Shown in pieces: positions 52,343 through 61,104 of a stretch of DNA of 64,000 nucleotides. The notes below the pieces were generated by a model that was given only the letters and a program-made list of their open reading frames with translations, was not told the origin of the DNA and did no database searches. Numbering within the stretch: position 1 is the stretch's first letter; each line of letters begins with the position of its first letter. A program made the position numbers and the translations under genes. This DNA is from Xenorhabdus griffiniae (GTDB taxonomy: Bacteria; Pseudomonadota; Gammaproteobacteria; Enterobacterales; Enterobacteriaceae): the NCBI RefSeq assembly GCF_015163655.1, contig NZ_JADEUF010000003.1, positions 1 through 64,000 of the forward strand, in the 5' to 3' direction.

Positions 52343-52447
52343 ATACCCATCTAGCTTCAAGATACGTGTGATATCTCCCCCGCGAAGCGGGGAGATACCA
52401 GGTTTCATAGCGTGTTGTAAATTGCAACTTGAAGTTTAATGCGCATA
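52343..52447 (+). repeat. R repeat copy 9
   Basis: TATACCCATCTAGCTTCAAG to TTTAATGCGCATA with core CCCCCGCGAAGCGGGG. It lies 30 bp right of S repeat copy 2. Confidence 0.85.
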
Positions 52448-52548
52448 AAAGGCAAATAAAATTACTGAAATAAGATAGGTTTTAATCATTGGGTGAGTTA
52501 TTGTTATTCACTCTTTTTAAATGCACAGAGAATAATGGCAGGGTAGGA

Positions 52549-53634
52549 ATGGCAGGAAATAGTATTGGGCAGTTTTTTCGTGTCACCACATTTGGTGAAT
52601 CTCACGGGATCGCACTGGGATGTATTGTCGATGGTGTTCCACCGGGTATTGCTATTACAGAAGCTGACTTACAAATTGATTTAGACAGGCGTCGTCCGGG
52701 AACTTCCCGTTATACGACACAACGTCGTGAACCCGATCAGGTTCGTATTCTTTCTGGCGTTTTTAACGGCGTAACAACAGGTACTAGCATTGGCCTGATG
52801 ATTGAAAACACCGATCAGCGTTCACAAGATTACAGTGCGATTAAAGATGTTTTCCGCCCAGGTCATGCTGACTATACCTACGAACAGAAATATGGGATGC
52901 GAGATTACCGTGGTGGCGGGCGTTCATCTGCCCGTGAAACCACCATGCGTGTTGCAGCAGGGGCAATTGCTAAAAAATATCTATTCGAAAAACACGGTAT
53001 TCTTATTCGTGCTTGCCTGACTCAGATGGGCGATATTCATTGTGAACTGAAAGATTGGGATCTGGTTGAACAGAATCCTTTTTTCTGCCCGGATGCAAGT
53101 AAGTTGACTCAGCTTGATGAATTACTCCGGACATTGAAAAAAGAGGGAGATTCCATTGGTGCGAAAGTCAGTGTGGTTGCCGAAAACGTTCCTGCGGGAT
53201 TGGGGGAGCCGGTTTTTGACCGTTTGGATGCAGACATTGCCCATGCTTTGATGAGCATTAACGCGGTCAAAGGTGTTGAAATTGGTGATGGTTTCGGTGT
53301 TATCAATTTACGTGGCAGCGAAAACCGCGATGAAATGACGACGCAGGGATTTACCAGTAACCATGCTGGCGGCATTTTAGGCGGAATTAGTAGTAGTCAA
53401 CCAATTATTGCGCATATTGCCTTGAAACCGACATCCAGCATTATGGTGCCAGGCAGAACTATCACTCGTCAGGGAGAAGAAGTGGATATGGTGACTCGCG
53501 GCCGCCACGATCCTTGTGTTGGTATTCGTGCCGTACCTATCGCAGAAGCCATGATGGCGATTGTGTTGATGGATCACTTACTGCGCCAGCGGGCACAGTG
53601 TGCTGATGTGATACCATCGCTTCCACGCTGGTAA
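52549..53634 (+). CDS. aroC: Chorismate synthase AroC
   Basis: A 361-residue FMN-dependent enzyme that makes chorismate from EPSP, the last common step of aromatic biosynthesis. Motifs: [59 protein letters not shown] and [17 protein letters not shown]. The ATG at 52549 has an AGGGTAGGA site and gives the E. coli N-terminus [10 protein letters not shown]; the open frame upstream is not used. The length is identical to E. coli. In E. coli mepA follows aroC; it is absent here and yfcA follows directly. Confidence 0.97.
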   Translation: MAGNSIGQFFRVTTFGESHGIALGCIVDGVPPGIAITEADLQIDLDRRRPGTSRYTTQRREPDQVRILSGVFNGVTTGTSIGLMIENTDQRSQDYSAIKDVFRPGHADYTYEQKYGMRDYRGGGRSSARETTMRVAAGAIAKKYLFEKHGILIRACLTQMGDIHCELKDWDLVEQNPFFCPDASKLTQLDELLRTLKKEGDSIGAKVSVVAENVPAGLGEPVFDRLDADIAHALMSINAVKGVEIGDGFGVINLRGSENRDEMTTQGFTSNHAGGILGGISSSQPIIAHIALKPTSSIMVPGRTITRQGEEVDMVTRGRHDPCVGIRAVPIAEAMMAIVLMDHLLRQRAQCADVIPSLPRW

Positions 53635-53720
53635 GCTGGGAAGAGGCTTTTGATACCCGCTTCGGTTGATGCTGAAAGGTATCATGAGAATAAGCAAGCA
53701 GTTTTCTGGTGAAATGCATA

Positions 53721-54521
53721 ATGGAATGGTCATTATTGGGGCCGGAAATTTACGGTCTCCTCTTTTTGGTTGCGCTGGTGGCGGGGTTTATCGATTCTAT
53801 TGCAGGGGGCGGTGGATTATTGACCATCCCTGCGTTGCTATCGGTGGGAGTTTCTCCGGTCCAGGCATTGGCAACAAGTAAGTTACAGGCTATAGGTAGT
53901 TCTTTCTCTGCCAGCCTTTATTTTATCCGCCGTGGTGTCGTGGATTTGCGTTCCCAGCGTTTTGCTATCGTCATGACGATAATTGGTGCCATGTTGGGCG
54001 CGTTGTTGGTTCAATTTGTGTCACCGGATTTTCTGCGTTATTTATTGCCGGCATTAGTGATCATTATCGGCCTTTATTTCCTATTGGTACCGAGTATTGG
54101 CGCCGAAGATCGGCAACGTCGTCTTGGCCCAATTGCGTTTGGTTGTCTTGCCGGCTGTGGCATTGGCTTTTACGATGGCGTGTTTGGGCCAGGAACGGGA
54201 TCGTTTTTCGCACTCTCTTATGTCATGCTTTGTGGCTACAATTTGGCGAAAGCGACGGCTCATGCCAAGGTACTGAACTTTGCATCTAACATCGGAGCAT
54301 TAGGATTCTTTGTGCTTGGTGGACAGATATTATGGCTGGCGGGCGTTGTGATGCTGGTAGGGCAAATAATCGGTGCGCGATTAGGGGCGAGTTTGGTGTT
54401 GAGCAAAGGGAAGAAACTCATCCGTCCGCTGTTAGTGACAATTTCCTTCTTGATGAGCATCAAACTTCTTTATGATCAGCACGGAGATACTGTCCGTTCT
54501 TGGCTGGCATTTTATTTTTGA
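53721..54521 (+). CDS. yfcA: TSUP/DUF81 family membrane protein YfcA
   Basis: A 266-residue inner-membrane protein of the TauE/SafE (TSUP) family with about eight hydrophobic helices. It is a probable exporter of sulfur-containing or organic anions; the substrate of YfcA is not known. The signature AGFIDSIAGGGGLLTIPALL, the YDGVFGPGTGSFFALSYVML repeat and FNLAKATAHAK-like NLAKATAHAKVLNFASNIG are clear. ATG 53721 is preferred (GGTGA eight bases upstream); GTG at 53709 is an alternative. Confidence 0.9.
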   Translation: MEWSLLGPEIYGLLFLVALVAGFIDSIAGGGGLLTIPALLSVGVSPVQALATSKLQAIGSSFSASLYFIRRGVVDLRSQRFAIVMTIIGAMLGALLVQFVSPDFLRYLLPALVIIIGLYFLLVPSIGAEDRQRRLGPIAFGCLAGCGIGFYDGVFGPGTGSFFALSYVMLCGYNLAKATAHAKVLNFASNIGALGFFVLGGQILWLAGVVMLVGQIIGARLGASLVLSKGKKLIRPLLVTISFLMSIKLLYDQHGDTVRSWLAFYF

Positions 54522-54542
54522 TTTAGGATCTGGCATTAATAC

Positions 54543-55094
54543 ATGACCGCACATCATTATCAACAACTGATTGAAATTTTTGATAATTGTTTTAGTAATG
54601 ACTACAACACTCGTCTGATAAAAGGTGACGATGAGCCAATTTATCTGCCTGCAGATGATGAAGTGGACTTTAACCGGATAGTGTTTGCCCACGGATTTTA
54701 TGCCAGTGGATTACATGAAATTTCTCATTGGTGTATTGCGGGTGAAGAGCGTCGCAAACTGATCGATTTTGGTTACTGGTACTGCCCTGATGGGCGTGAC
54801 GCTCAAACTCAGGAAGCGTTTGAAAAGGTAGAGATTAAGCCACAATCGCTGGAGTGGTTATTCTGTGTAGCTGCGGGATTTCCCTTTAATGTCAGTTGTG
54901 ACAACCTTGAAGGTGATTTTGAGCCGGATCGCCTTGTTTTTCAGCGGAAAGTGCATGTACAAGTCATGCAATACCTTGAAAATGGGATACCTGCACGAGC
55001 TGCACGCTTTATTCAAGGTCTGCAATCGTTCTACAATACGCCTCCACTAAAAGCAGAGCATTTCCCTTATCCGGAAGATCGTTTTGCTAATTAA
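54543..55094 (+). CDS. epmC: Elongation factor P hydroxylase EpmC (YfcM)
   Basis: A 183-residue enzyme that hydroxylates the beta-lysylated lysine of elongation factor P, the last step after EpmA/EpmB. The non-haem iron motif HEISHWCIAG (HExxH-like) and the blocks RLIKGDDEPIYLPAD, VFAHGFYASGLHE, DFGYWYCPDGRDAQTQ and FNVSCDNLEGDFEPD match YfcM almost completely. It lies 21 bp after yfcA and 21 bp before yfcL. EpmA, EpmB and EF-P are not in the window. Confidence 0.95.
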   Translation: MTAHHYQQLIEIFDNCFSNDYNTRLIKGDDEPIYLPADDEVDFNRIVFAHGFYASGLHEISHWCIAGEERRKLIDFGYWYCPDGRDAQTQEAFEKVEIKPQSLEWLFCVAAGFPFNVSCDNLEGDFEPDRLVFQRKVHVQVMQYLENGIPARAARFIQGLQSFYNTPPLKAEHFPYPEDRFAN

Positions 55095-55115
55095 TTTGAT
55101 GTTGAGGAAAAAATA

Positions 55116-55391
55116 ATGCTCGCAGAGTTTGAAACACGCATTCTGGCGCAAATTGATGATATGGTTGAACAGGCCAGTGATGATGAATTATTTGCTGGTG
55201 GTTACCTCCGCGGTCATCTGACATTAGCTGTTGCTGAATTAGAGCAAGAAGGTGCAAATACGGTCGAACAGCTTCATCAGCGTGTTGAAGAAAGCATCCA
55301 CAAAGCGATTAAAGTGGGAGAGCTGACTCCACCGGATCAAGTTTTGGTTTTGGCAACCTGGCGAAAACTGCTGGATGGTGCGAAAGAGTAA
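55116..55391 (+). CDS. yfcL: YfcL family protein
   Basis: A 91-residue soluble acidic protein of the YfcL family (E. coli 92). Characteristic segments are DDMVEQASDDELFAGGYLRG and HLTLAVAELEQEG. The function is unknown. It follows epmC with a TGAGG site and ends the yfcA-epmC-yfcL run. R repeat copy 10 begins 9 bp after its stop. Confidence 0.93.
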   Translation: MLAEFETRILAQIDDMVEQASDDELFAGGYLRGHLTLAVAELEQEGANTVEQLHQRVEESIHKAIKVGELTPPDQVLVLATWRKLLDGAKE

Positions 55392-55399
55392 TTCTTTAA

Positions 55400-55462
55400 T
55401 ATACGCATTAAACTTCAAGTTGCAACACGATATGAAATCACACGCATCTTGAAGTTAGATAT
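55400..55462 (-). repeat. R repeat copy 10, inverted, internally deleted
   Basis: TATACGCATTAAACTTCAAG followed by TTGCAACACGATATGAAATC and ACACGCATCTTGAAGTTAGAT. The central GC hairpin is missing. Confidence 0.75.
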
Positions 55463-55679
55463 TTAGGGCTATTCATATAGCCCTTCATTTTTTGCTCGGA
55501 CTGAGTAATCCCCTATCTTCAATGGCAAAAAAATGCGTAGCGTATCTCAATAATGAGAATAAATAGTGATAATGAAATCTTTATTGATCTTTTTATAGTA
55601 AATATAAAGTACAGTTATCTGGCGGTTAAATTTATCCAAAATATAGCTTTAAGCACTCCTTGCCGGAACAATGTTGTCA

Positions 55680-55746
55680 TATACACACTGCCTTTCAAGA
55701 TGCGTCTTATATATCTCCACTGCAACTTGAAATTGGATTAGTATAT
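55680..55746 (+). repeat. R repeat copy 11, short variant
   Basis: TATACACACTGCCTTTCAAG and CAACTTGAAATTGGATTAGT plus ATAT ends are present, but the central hairpin and the CAGGTTTCATA half are lost. Confidence 0.6.
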
Positions 55747-56112
55747 TAAAATAATTAGGATGTTAATATATTGAATGAAATTAAATATAAATGATGGCTA
55801 AATAATGACATTCTATTTATTACTATTATCTAAGGAAATTTTTTTATGTTACGTTAAAATGATGTATAAATATGTTGGATTTTAACGAGTATGAATATAA
55901 TTATTTATCATTGCTTTTAAATAATCATGTTATTAATGGAACGACTGATGATTAAAGTAAATAATGATGCTAAGATTTTGGTCATGATACACAGGGAAAT
56001 AAAGAGACTTTTACTTACTTAATTAACCCACTGATGCAAGGGGATTTATAAGTGGAAAATCAATAAGAGTTCAGATTAAAAAACGAATAAATTCCTCTTG
56101 GGAAGTCAAAGC

Positions 56113-56217
56113 TATACCAGTCTAACTTCAAGATGCATGTGATATCTCCCCGCAAAGCGGGGAGATATCAAGTTTCATAGCGGGTTGTAAATGGCAACTG
56201 GAAGTTTAATGCGTACA
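56113..56217 (+). repeat. R repeat copy 12
   Basis: Full-length copy, TATACCAGTCTAACTTCAAG to TTTAATGCGTACA, with core CCCCGCAAAGCGGGG. Confidence 0.85.
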
Positions 56218-56244
56218 GAAAAGGATATTTCAGGAGATAGTGAC

Positions 56245-56319
56245 ATGAAACTAGGAAGAAACTTTATTCAAAGTGGTGACAGAGAGTCAGGGCTCCCGCA
56301 CGAGTTGATTTTTTGTTAA
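56245..56319 (+). CDS. Possible 24-residue small ORF
   Basis: An ATG at 56245 follows CAGGAG with good spacing and encodes MKLGRNFIQSGDRESGLPHE plus LIFC. It starts 28 bp after R repeat copy 12. It may be a real short peptide or the N-terminal stub of a lost gene. Confidence 0.25.
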   Translation: MKLGRNFIQSGDRESGLPHELIFC

Positions 56320-56456
56320 ATATATGTTTCAGAATGGATTCAATACACAATATTTAAGCGAATATGACGTAATGTTGGTTCACCTTATTGCTCTATAATT
56401 AACCACACAAGGTGTTCTCATCAAGACTTTAGTGTTAATTAATTGTTTGTTTTAAC

Positions 56457-56867
56457 ATGCTGATAACTCATGCGGTTGCCCTGGACAGAGAGTATGCTGA
56501 AAATAACAAAGCACTTTTATTACCTGAACCTATAAATTATGACGTATTAAGATTTGCTGAGAAAAAATCGATGAATATAACATTGGAAAAAAGAGTTGAA
56601 AATCTGGAATCAGACGTTGCTCAAATCAAAATGGATGTTGCTGTTATAAAATCAAACTATGCAACAAAAACGGATATTGAAATGGTTAATTCACTGATTT
56701 ACAAGGAGATATCATCTGTGCGTAGTGATATCTCATCTATACATCAGAGAATATCAACTTTAAATGAGGAGCTATCCAATAAAATAGTTGCTCAAACCAA
56801 ATGGATGGTCACAATGATGTTTGGTTTTTCTGGTGCCATTATTGCAACAATGAGGTTTATGATTTGA
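56457..56867 (+). CDS. Coiled-coil, tail-anchored small membrane protein (XhlA/DUF1640-like)
   Basis: A 136-residue product from the ATG at 56457, or 98 residues if the internal ATG at 56571 ([20 protein letters not shown]) is used; neither start has a strong ribosome site. From there the protein is a long heptad-rich coiled coil (residues ~42-110) with the segment [13 protein letters not shown], followed by one C-terminal membrane helix ([20 protein letters not shown]). This architecture resembles hemolysin XhlA-type and DUF1640/Bdr-like proteins of phage or genomic origin. The stop is followed within 6 bp by a GNAT gene. Function unknown. Confidence 0.65.
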   Translation: MLITHAVALDREYAENNKALLLPEPINYDVLRFAEKKSMNITLEKRVENLESDVAQIKMDVAVIKSNYATKTDIEMVNSLIYKEISSVRSDISSIHQRISTLNEELSNKIVAQTKWMVTMMFGFSGAIIATMRFMI

Positions 56868-56872
56868 ACACA

Positions 56873-57406
56873 ATGCCTTCTATTCGCTTAACACAAAAAT
56901 CAGATGTAAGCCAATTACCAGCAATAGAACGTTCTGCTGCGAAATTGTTTAGGTTTATACCTGAGCTGGCTTGGATAGCCGATGGTCATGTGCAAACGGA
57001 GCAGCAACATTTGGACTATATTGCGCAAGGCAATAGCTGGGTTGCCCTTAATGAAGATGCTTTGCCTGTTGGTTTTATTTTAGCTAAGCCGTTAGATGAT
57101 GGGTTACATATTATGGAGCTTTCAGTGCATGAAAATTGGCAAAGAAAAGGTATTGGAAAGGCATTGATTGAAAAAGTCATGCAGGTTGCTGAACAGCGCT
57201 ATCTTAATGCTGTGACATTGACAACTTTTCGTTATGTTAACTGGAATGCACCTTTCTATCATAAATTGGGGTTTGAGATCTTAGCGTTGCAGCAACTTTC
57301 TGAGTCATTACAGCAAATACGACAAAGTGAAATCGATTATGGCTTTGCTGAAGAACAACGTTGTGTAATGAGATGTTTGCTTACTGTGGCCACTATACCT
57401 AAGTAA
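56873..57406 (+). CDS. GNAT family N-acetyltransferase
   Basis: A 177-residue acetyltransferase. The acetyl-CoA motif is HENWQRKGIGKALIEKVMQ near residues 87-105, preceded by beta strand LHIMELSV and followed by TLTTFRYVNWNAPFYHKLGF, a typical GNAT beta-5/alpha-4 region. The ATG at 56873 is the first that gives a family-like N-terminus (MPSIRLTQKSDVSQLPAIER); the frame is open farther back inside the coiled-coil gene. It is close enough to that gene to be cotranscribed. It resembles aminoglycoside-6'-type or amine acetyltransferases only in general terms; the substrate is unknown. Convergent with mnmC. Confidence 0.8.
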   Translation: MPSIRLTQKSDVSQLPAIERSAAKLFRFIPELAWIADGHVQTEQQHLDYIAQGNSWVALNEDALPVGFILAKPLDDGLHIMELSVHENWQRKGIGKALIEKVMQVAEQRYLNAVTLTTFRYVNWNAPFYHKLGFEILALQQLSESLQQIRQSEIDYGFAEEQRCVMRCLLTVATIPK

Positions 57407-57459
57407 CTTACTGAATTTGAAAATGATATCGATTTGGGGAATAAAAATCTTGGGGTTTA

Positions 57460-57488
57460 CACCAGACATATTTTTCCCATGTCTGGTG
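57460..57488. terminator. Hairpin between convergent GNAT and mnmC genes
   Basis: A perfect 10-bp stem CACCAGACAT (57460-57469) with ATGTCTGGTG (57479-57488), loop ATTTTTCCC. A T run does not follow on either strand, so it may be a weak or Rho-assisted terminator. Confidence 0.4.
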
Positions 57489-57504
57489 CACAACATAAAC
57501 TACT

Positions 57505-59553
57505 TTAAGGTTTTTCTGTTCTTACCGCTTTGCCACGCAATAACTTCCTAACCCAAAAACGATTTGGGTGTAAAGCCGCTAATGTCTCGTCATCAAGCGG
57601 GAGAGGTTCCCCGAAAATTTGGCTAGCCAATAATTCTGCGCTTAAAGGAGCAGAACATAATCCACGTGAACCTAACACACCAAGAACAAATAAATCTGGA
57701 TAACAAGGAGATTCTTCAATCATCTTATTCGTGTTTATTTGCAGAGATAAATTTGCATATTTATCCATAAGTTCACTGAAAGCAGGAACATTGCCGACCA
57801 TTGGCATATGATCCCGGATGACACATCGAATACCCTGACGAGACTTCTCTTCTGAAATGTCGATTTCTTGTGGCCAATCAACATCAGGGAAACATTTTAA
57901 TAAACGATCTCGGTTTTCTTGTTGCTCGATAGCAGAATACCGTGTATCCAACTGGTTGCGTTGATAACTGGCACCGATACAGTGATATTGGTTATTAGGA
58001 TTAACGGGAGTCATGTAGCCATCGTAGCACAGTACGCTTTTTAATTGGCTCAGGCTATCTGTCGTTGGAATATGGCTAACCTGACCGCGAACAGCGGTTA
58101 CAGGGAGTTTTCTCGTCTGTTCAAATTGTGGCAGACAGTGGCCATTGGCAATAATGACAACTTTGTGAGCCTTGTATTGCAGGTTTTCCTTATGTTCAAG
58201 CTGTAATTGCCAGCCGTTTTCACTCCGGATAAGCTGAATTACTTTATGATGAAAATAAACCTGCATTCCGCGTTGTTCAGCCAGTTTAATCACTGCTTGA
58301 GTGAGTTGTGCAGGGGATAACCATCCTCCCTGTGGATAGTGGATGCCAGCATAATTCACATCTATTCCACTGACATGGCTTAATTGGTTGCGGTTCATAC
58401 CAAGCGCAATGTCTTCTGGCCATGCTGTCCGTAGCATTTTGCTGATTTTATTTGCGCTTTTTTCATCATAAGCTAATTGGTTGACACCACACCATTGATG
58501 GTCAAACGATACATTTTCGTCAATTAATTGATCGTACTGACGGCGGGCAAAAGTAAATGCTGATGTAAAGAAGCGTTCTAACGGATCATTATTACCATTC
58601 AATAGGGGGTAAATGGCCCCTTGTTGATTACCGGATGCATTTTGGGCAGGTTGTTCATCCTGGCAATATAGTGTGACTTTGGCGCCACGGCGCAATAGGG
58701 CAAGTGCGGTTAATGCACTGGCAACACCTCCACCGATGATGGCAATGTCATCGGTACAGGTAGCGGCTTTGCGAGAAAACCAGGGGGCATAAGGTAAGTG
58801 AAGTGGGCCACTTGATGGCGATAAAGTGCCAGTTAGCATCTCTCTTTTACGCCCAAAGCCTTTAACCTTAGTGACATTAAAGCCTGCTGCCTGCAATCCT
58901 CGGCGGACTGTTCCGGCGGAGGTAAAGGTCGCAAAAGTCCCTTCAGGACGACAAAATTTTGCCATTGCAGCGAACAGCTGTTCACTCCACATTTGTGGAT
59001 TTTTTGCTGGTGCAAAACCATCTAAAAACCAGGCATCAATTTTCCCTGTCAGGTTTGAACTTATTTTCGGTAATAGATCATTTACATCGCCAAACCAAAG
59101 ATCCAGGGTAATAGCGCCATTATCCAGGATTAATCTATGGCAGCCCGCCAGTGGTAGGGGCCATTGTTGGCATAATTGCGCAGAAAACGCTTTCAGTTCT
59201 GGCCAACGTTGGTGTGCTGTTTTCAGGTCAGTGGGTTTTAATGGGTATTTTTCAAAACTGATGTAATGTAGCCGTTTTAATACAGCTTCAGGATATTGTT
59301 GTCTAAAATGAGAGAAGGATTGCCAAAGTGTTAGGAAATTCAATCCAGTACCGAATCCAGTTTCTGCAATAACACACTCTGGACGGGAGTGCGTATTAAA
59401 ACGTTGTGGAAAATGATTGCCTTTCAAAAATACATATAATGTTTCTTCCAAGCCATCTTGATTTGAAAAATAAACATCATCAAACTGCTCTGAAATGGGG
59501 GTGCCCTGCTCATTCCAGCTTAGGGTTGCGTTGCTGATAGCGCTGCTTTTCAC
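57505..59553 (-). CDS. mnmC: Bifunctional tRNA wobble-uridine enzyme MnmC
   Basis: A 682-residue fusion enzyme that finishes mnm5(s2)U34 in tRNAs. The N-terminal ~245 residues are the methyltransferase MnmC2 ([23 protein letters not shown] site [32 protein letters not shown]). The C-terminal part is the FAD-dependent oxidase MnmC1 (nucleotide motif [20 protein letters not shown], later [20 protein letters not shown]). Both domains appear complete; E. coli MnmC has 668 residues. It is divergent from fabB with about 200 bp between, as in E. coli. Confidence 0.96.
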   Translation of the reverse strand: MKSSAISNATLSWNEQGTPISEQFDDVYFSNQDGLEETLYVFLKGNHFPQRFNTHSRPECVIAETGFGTGLNFLTLWQSFSHFRQQYPEAVLKRLHYISFEKYPLKPTDLKTAHQRWPELKAFSAQLCQQWPLPLAGCHRLILDNGAITLDLWFGDVNDLLPKISSNLTGKIDAWFLDGFAPAKNPQMWSEQLFAAMAKFCRPEGTFATFTSAGTVRRGLQAAGFNVTKVKGFGRKREMLTGTLSPSSGPLHLPYAPWFSRKAATCTDDIAIIGGGVASALTALALLRRGAKVTLYCQDEQPAQNASGNQQGAIYPLLNGNNDPLERFFTSAFTFARRQYDQLIDENVSFDHQWCGVNQLAYDEKSANKISKMLRTAWPEDIALGMNRNQLSHVSGIDVNYAGIHYPQGGWLSPAQLTQAVIKLAEQRGMQVYFHHKVIQLIRSENGWQLQLEHKENLQYKAHKVVIIANGHCLPQFEQTRKLPVTAVRGQVSHIPTTDSLSQLKSVLCYDGYMTPVNPNNQYHCIGASYQRNQLDTRYSAIEQQENRDRLLKCFPDVDWPQEIDISEEKSRQGIRCVIRDHMPMVGNVPAFSELMDKYANLSLQINTNKMIEESPCYPDLFVLGVLGSRGLCSAPLSAELLASQIFGEPLPLDDETLAALHPNRFWVRKLLRGKAVRTEKP

Positions 59554-59672
59554 AATAATGCCTGTACTGTTGATAACAATAATAGGTGGATTTTAACGGT
59601 CTTCGTTTAGTTGCACCACCCATGGTAAAGTTTCAAAGTTGAGTCAAGATCAATTTTTCCTTGAATTTTTAA

Positions 59673-59706
59673 CCTGATCGGACTTGTTCGGCGTACAAGT
59701 GTAAGC
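59673..59706 (+). promoter_or_regulatory. Probable FadR and FabR sites upstream of fabB
   Basis: CTGATCGGACTTGTT (59673-59687) resembles the FadR activator site of E. coli fabB, and it is followed directly by the palindrome-like GCGTACAAGTGTAAGC (59691-59706), which resembles the FabR repressor operator GCGTACANNTGTNNGC. The order and spacing match my memory of the E. coli promoter. Confidence 0.6.
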
Positions 59707-59757
59707 TAAAGTGCAGGTGAATAAATCCCGCAGGTAAACATATTGATGAGGTAAGTA

Positions 59758-60972
59758 ATGAAACGTGCAGTGATCACCGGTCTGGGTATTGTTTCCAGTA
59801 TTGGTAATAACCAGAAAGAGGTGCTGGAATCTCTGAAAGAGGGCCGTTCCGGGATAACTTTCTCAGAAAAATTTAAAGAAATAGGCATGCGCAGCCATGT
59901 TTGGGGGAATGTAAAACTGGATACTTCTGGTTTGATTGACCGCAAAACTTTACGTTTCATGAGTGACGCATCTATTTATGCTTATCTGGCAATGGATGAG
60001 GCAATTAAAGATTCCGGCCTGTCCGATGAACAAGTTTCTAATCTTCGTACTGGATTGGTTGTCGGTTCAGGAGGAGGCTCTCCTTATAACCAAGTCGCAG
60101 GTTCAGATGGTATGCGTGCCCGTGGGTTACGTGGCGTTGGCCCTTATATGGTCACACGGGCAATGGCTTCTGGCGTATCAGCGTGTTTGGCAACACCGTT
60201 TAAGATCAAGGGCGTTAACTACTCCATCAGTTCTGCCTGTTCAACCTCTGCACATTGCATCGGTCATGCCGTTGAATTAATCCAACTCGGTAAGCAAGAT
60301 ATTATTTTTGCCGGTGGTGGTGAAGAATTAAGCTGGGAAATGGCTTGTGAGTTTGATGCAATGGGAGCACTTTCCACTAAATATAATGAAACACCAGAAC
60401 AAGCCTCCCGTACTTATGATCAAAACCGCGATGGTTTCGTGATCGCGGGTGGTGGCGGTATTGTTGTTGTTGAAGAATTAGAACACGCATTAGCCCGTGG
60501 TGCACATATTTATGCTGAAATTATCGGTTATGGGGCAAATTCAGATGGTGCAGATATGGTCGCGCCTTCTGGAGAAGGCGCTGTGCGTTGTATGAAAATG
60601 GCATTAGACGGTGTTGAAGGTGGAATCGATTACATCAATACCCACGGAACTTCGACACCAGTTGGCGACTTGAAAGAACTGGAAGCTATTAGAGAAGTTT
60701 TTGGTGACAACACACCTGCCATTTCCGCGACTAAAGCGATGACAGGGCATTCATTGGGTGCAGCGGGTGCCCATGAAGCGATTTATAGTTTGTTGATGTT
60801 AGAGCATGGCATTATTGCACCAAGCATTAATATTGAAAACCTGGATGAAAAAGCACAGGGCATGAATATTATTACTGAACCTACCAAACGCGAGCTAAGG
60901 ACAGTGATGTCCAATAGCTTCGGGTTTGGTGGTACAAATGCATCCCTGGTGATGCGCAAGTATTCAAACTAA
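59758..60972 (+). CDS. fabB: Beta-ketoacyl-ACP synthase I FabB
   Basis: A 404-residue condensing enzyme essential for chain elongation in unsaturated fatty acid synthesis. The Cys-His-His triad is Cys161 in [16 protein letters not shown], His296 in [15 protein letters not shown] and His331 in [15 protein letters not shown]. The N-terminus [20 protein letters not shown] and the length match E. coli FabB (406). A GATGAGGTAAG site precedes the ATG. Sites for FadR and FabR appear upstream, so fatty acid breakdown (fadIJ, fadL) and synthesis in this window may share one regulator. Confidence 0.97.
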   Translation: MKRAVITGLGIVSSIGNNQKEVLESLKEGRSGITFSEKFKEIGMRSHVWGNVKLDTSGLIDRKTLRFMSDASIYAYLAMDEAIKDSGLSDEQVSNLRTGLVVGSGGGSPYNQVAGSDGMRARGLRGVGPYMVTRAMASGVSACLATPFKIKGVNYSISSACSTSAHCIGHAVELIQLGKQDIIFAGGGEELSWEMACEFDAMGALSTKYNETPEQASRTYDQNRDGFVIAGGGGIVVVEELEHALARGAHIYAEIIGYGANSDGADMVAPSGEGAVRCMKMALDGVEGGIDYINTHGTSTPVGDLKELEAIREVFGDNTPAISATKAMTGHSLGAAGAHEAIYSLLMLEHGIIAPSINIENLDEKAQGMNIITEPTKRELRTVMSNSFGFGGTNASLVMRKYSN

Positions 60973-60994
60973 TTTTTTAAGTAATAAAAAACTT

Positions 60995-61068
60995 ATATAC
61001 GCGTTACCTTTCAAATTGCTCACTATAAGACAACATAACTCATTGTTTCTTGAAGTGAGATGGGTATA
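60995..61068. repeat. R-type repeat copy 13 (variant, hairpin deleted)
   Basis: TATACGCGTTACCTTTCAAA to TTGAAGTGAGATGGGTATA. It is nearly identical to the outer parts of copy 7 (41370-41475) but lacks about 31 bases of central hairpin. Confidence 0.75.
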
Positions 61069-61104
61069 GCCAATCCATTGATTATGTGGATTGGCTATTT
61101 TTAT
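61066..61104. terminator. Bidirectional terminator between fabB and tctA
   Basis: A perfect 12-bp stem ATAGCCAATCCA (61066-61077) with TGGATTGGCTAT (61087-61098), then TTTTATT. It overlaps the right end of repeat copy 13 and separates two convergent genes. Confidence 0.8.

Larger units (their letters stand above)
52133..52548. other. prmB-aroC intergenic region made of repeats
   Basis: About 415 bp holding S repeat copy 2 and R repeat copy 9. No gene visible. aroC must have its promoter within or right of the repeats, or be read through from prmB. Confidence 0.5.
55392..56244. other. Gene-free AT-rich region with three repeats
   Basis: About 850 bp with no supported gene. R repeat copies 10, 11 and 12 lie here. 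An ORF at 55553-55741 runs into copy 11 and lacks coding character. This is the largest gene-poor stretch between yfcL and mnmC, where E. coli has almost none. Confidence 0.45.

Noticed and set aside
55553-55741. 62-codon ORF between yfcL and mnmC
   Set aside because: It starts in AT-rich DNA without a ribosome site and ends inside R repeat copy 11.
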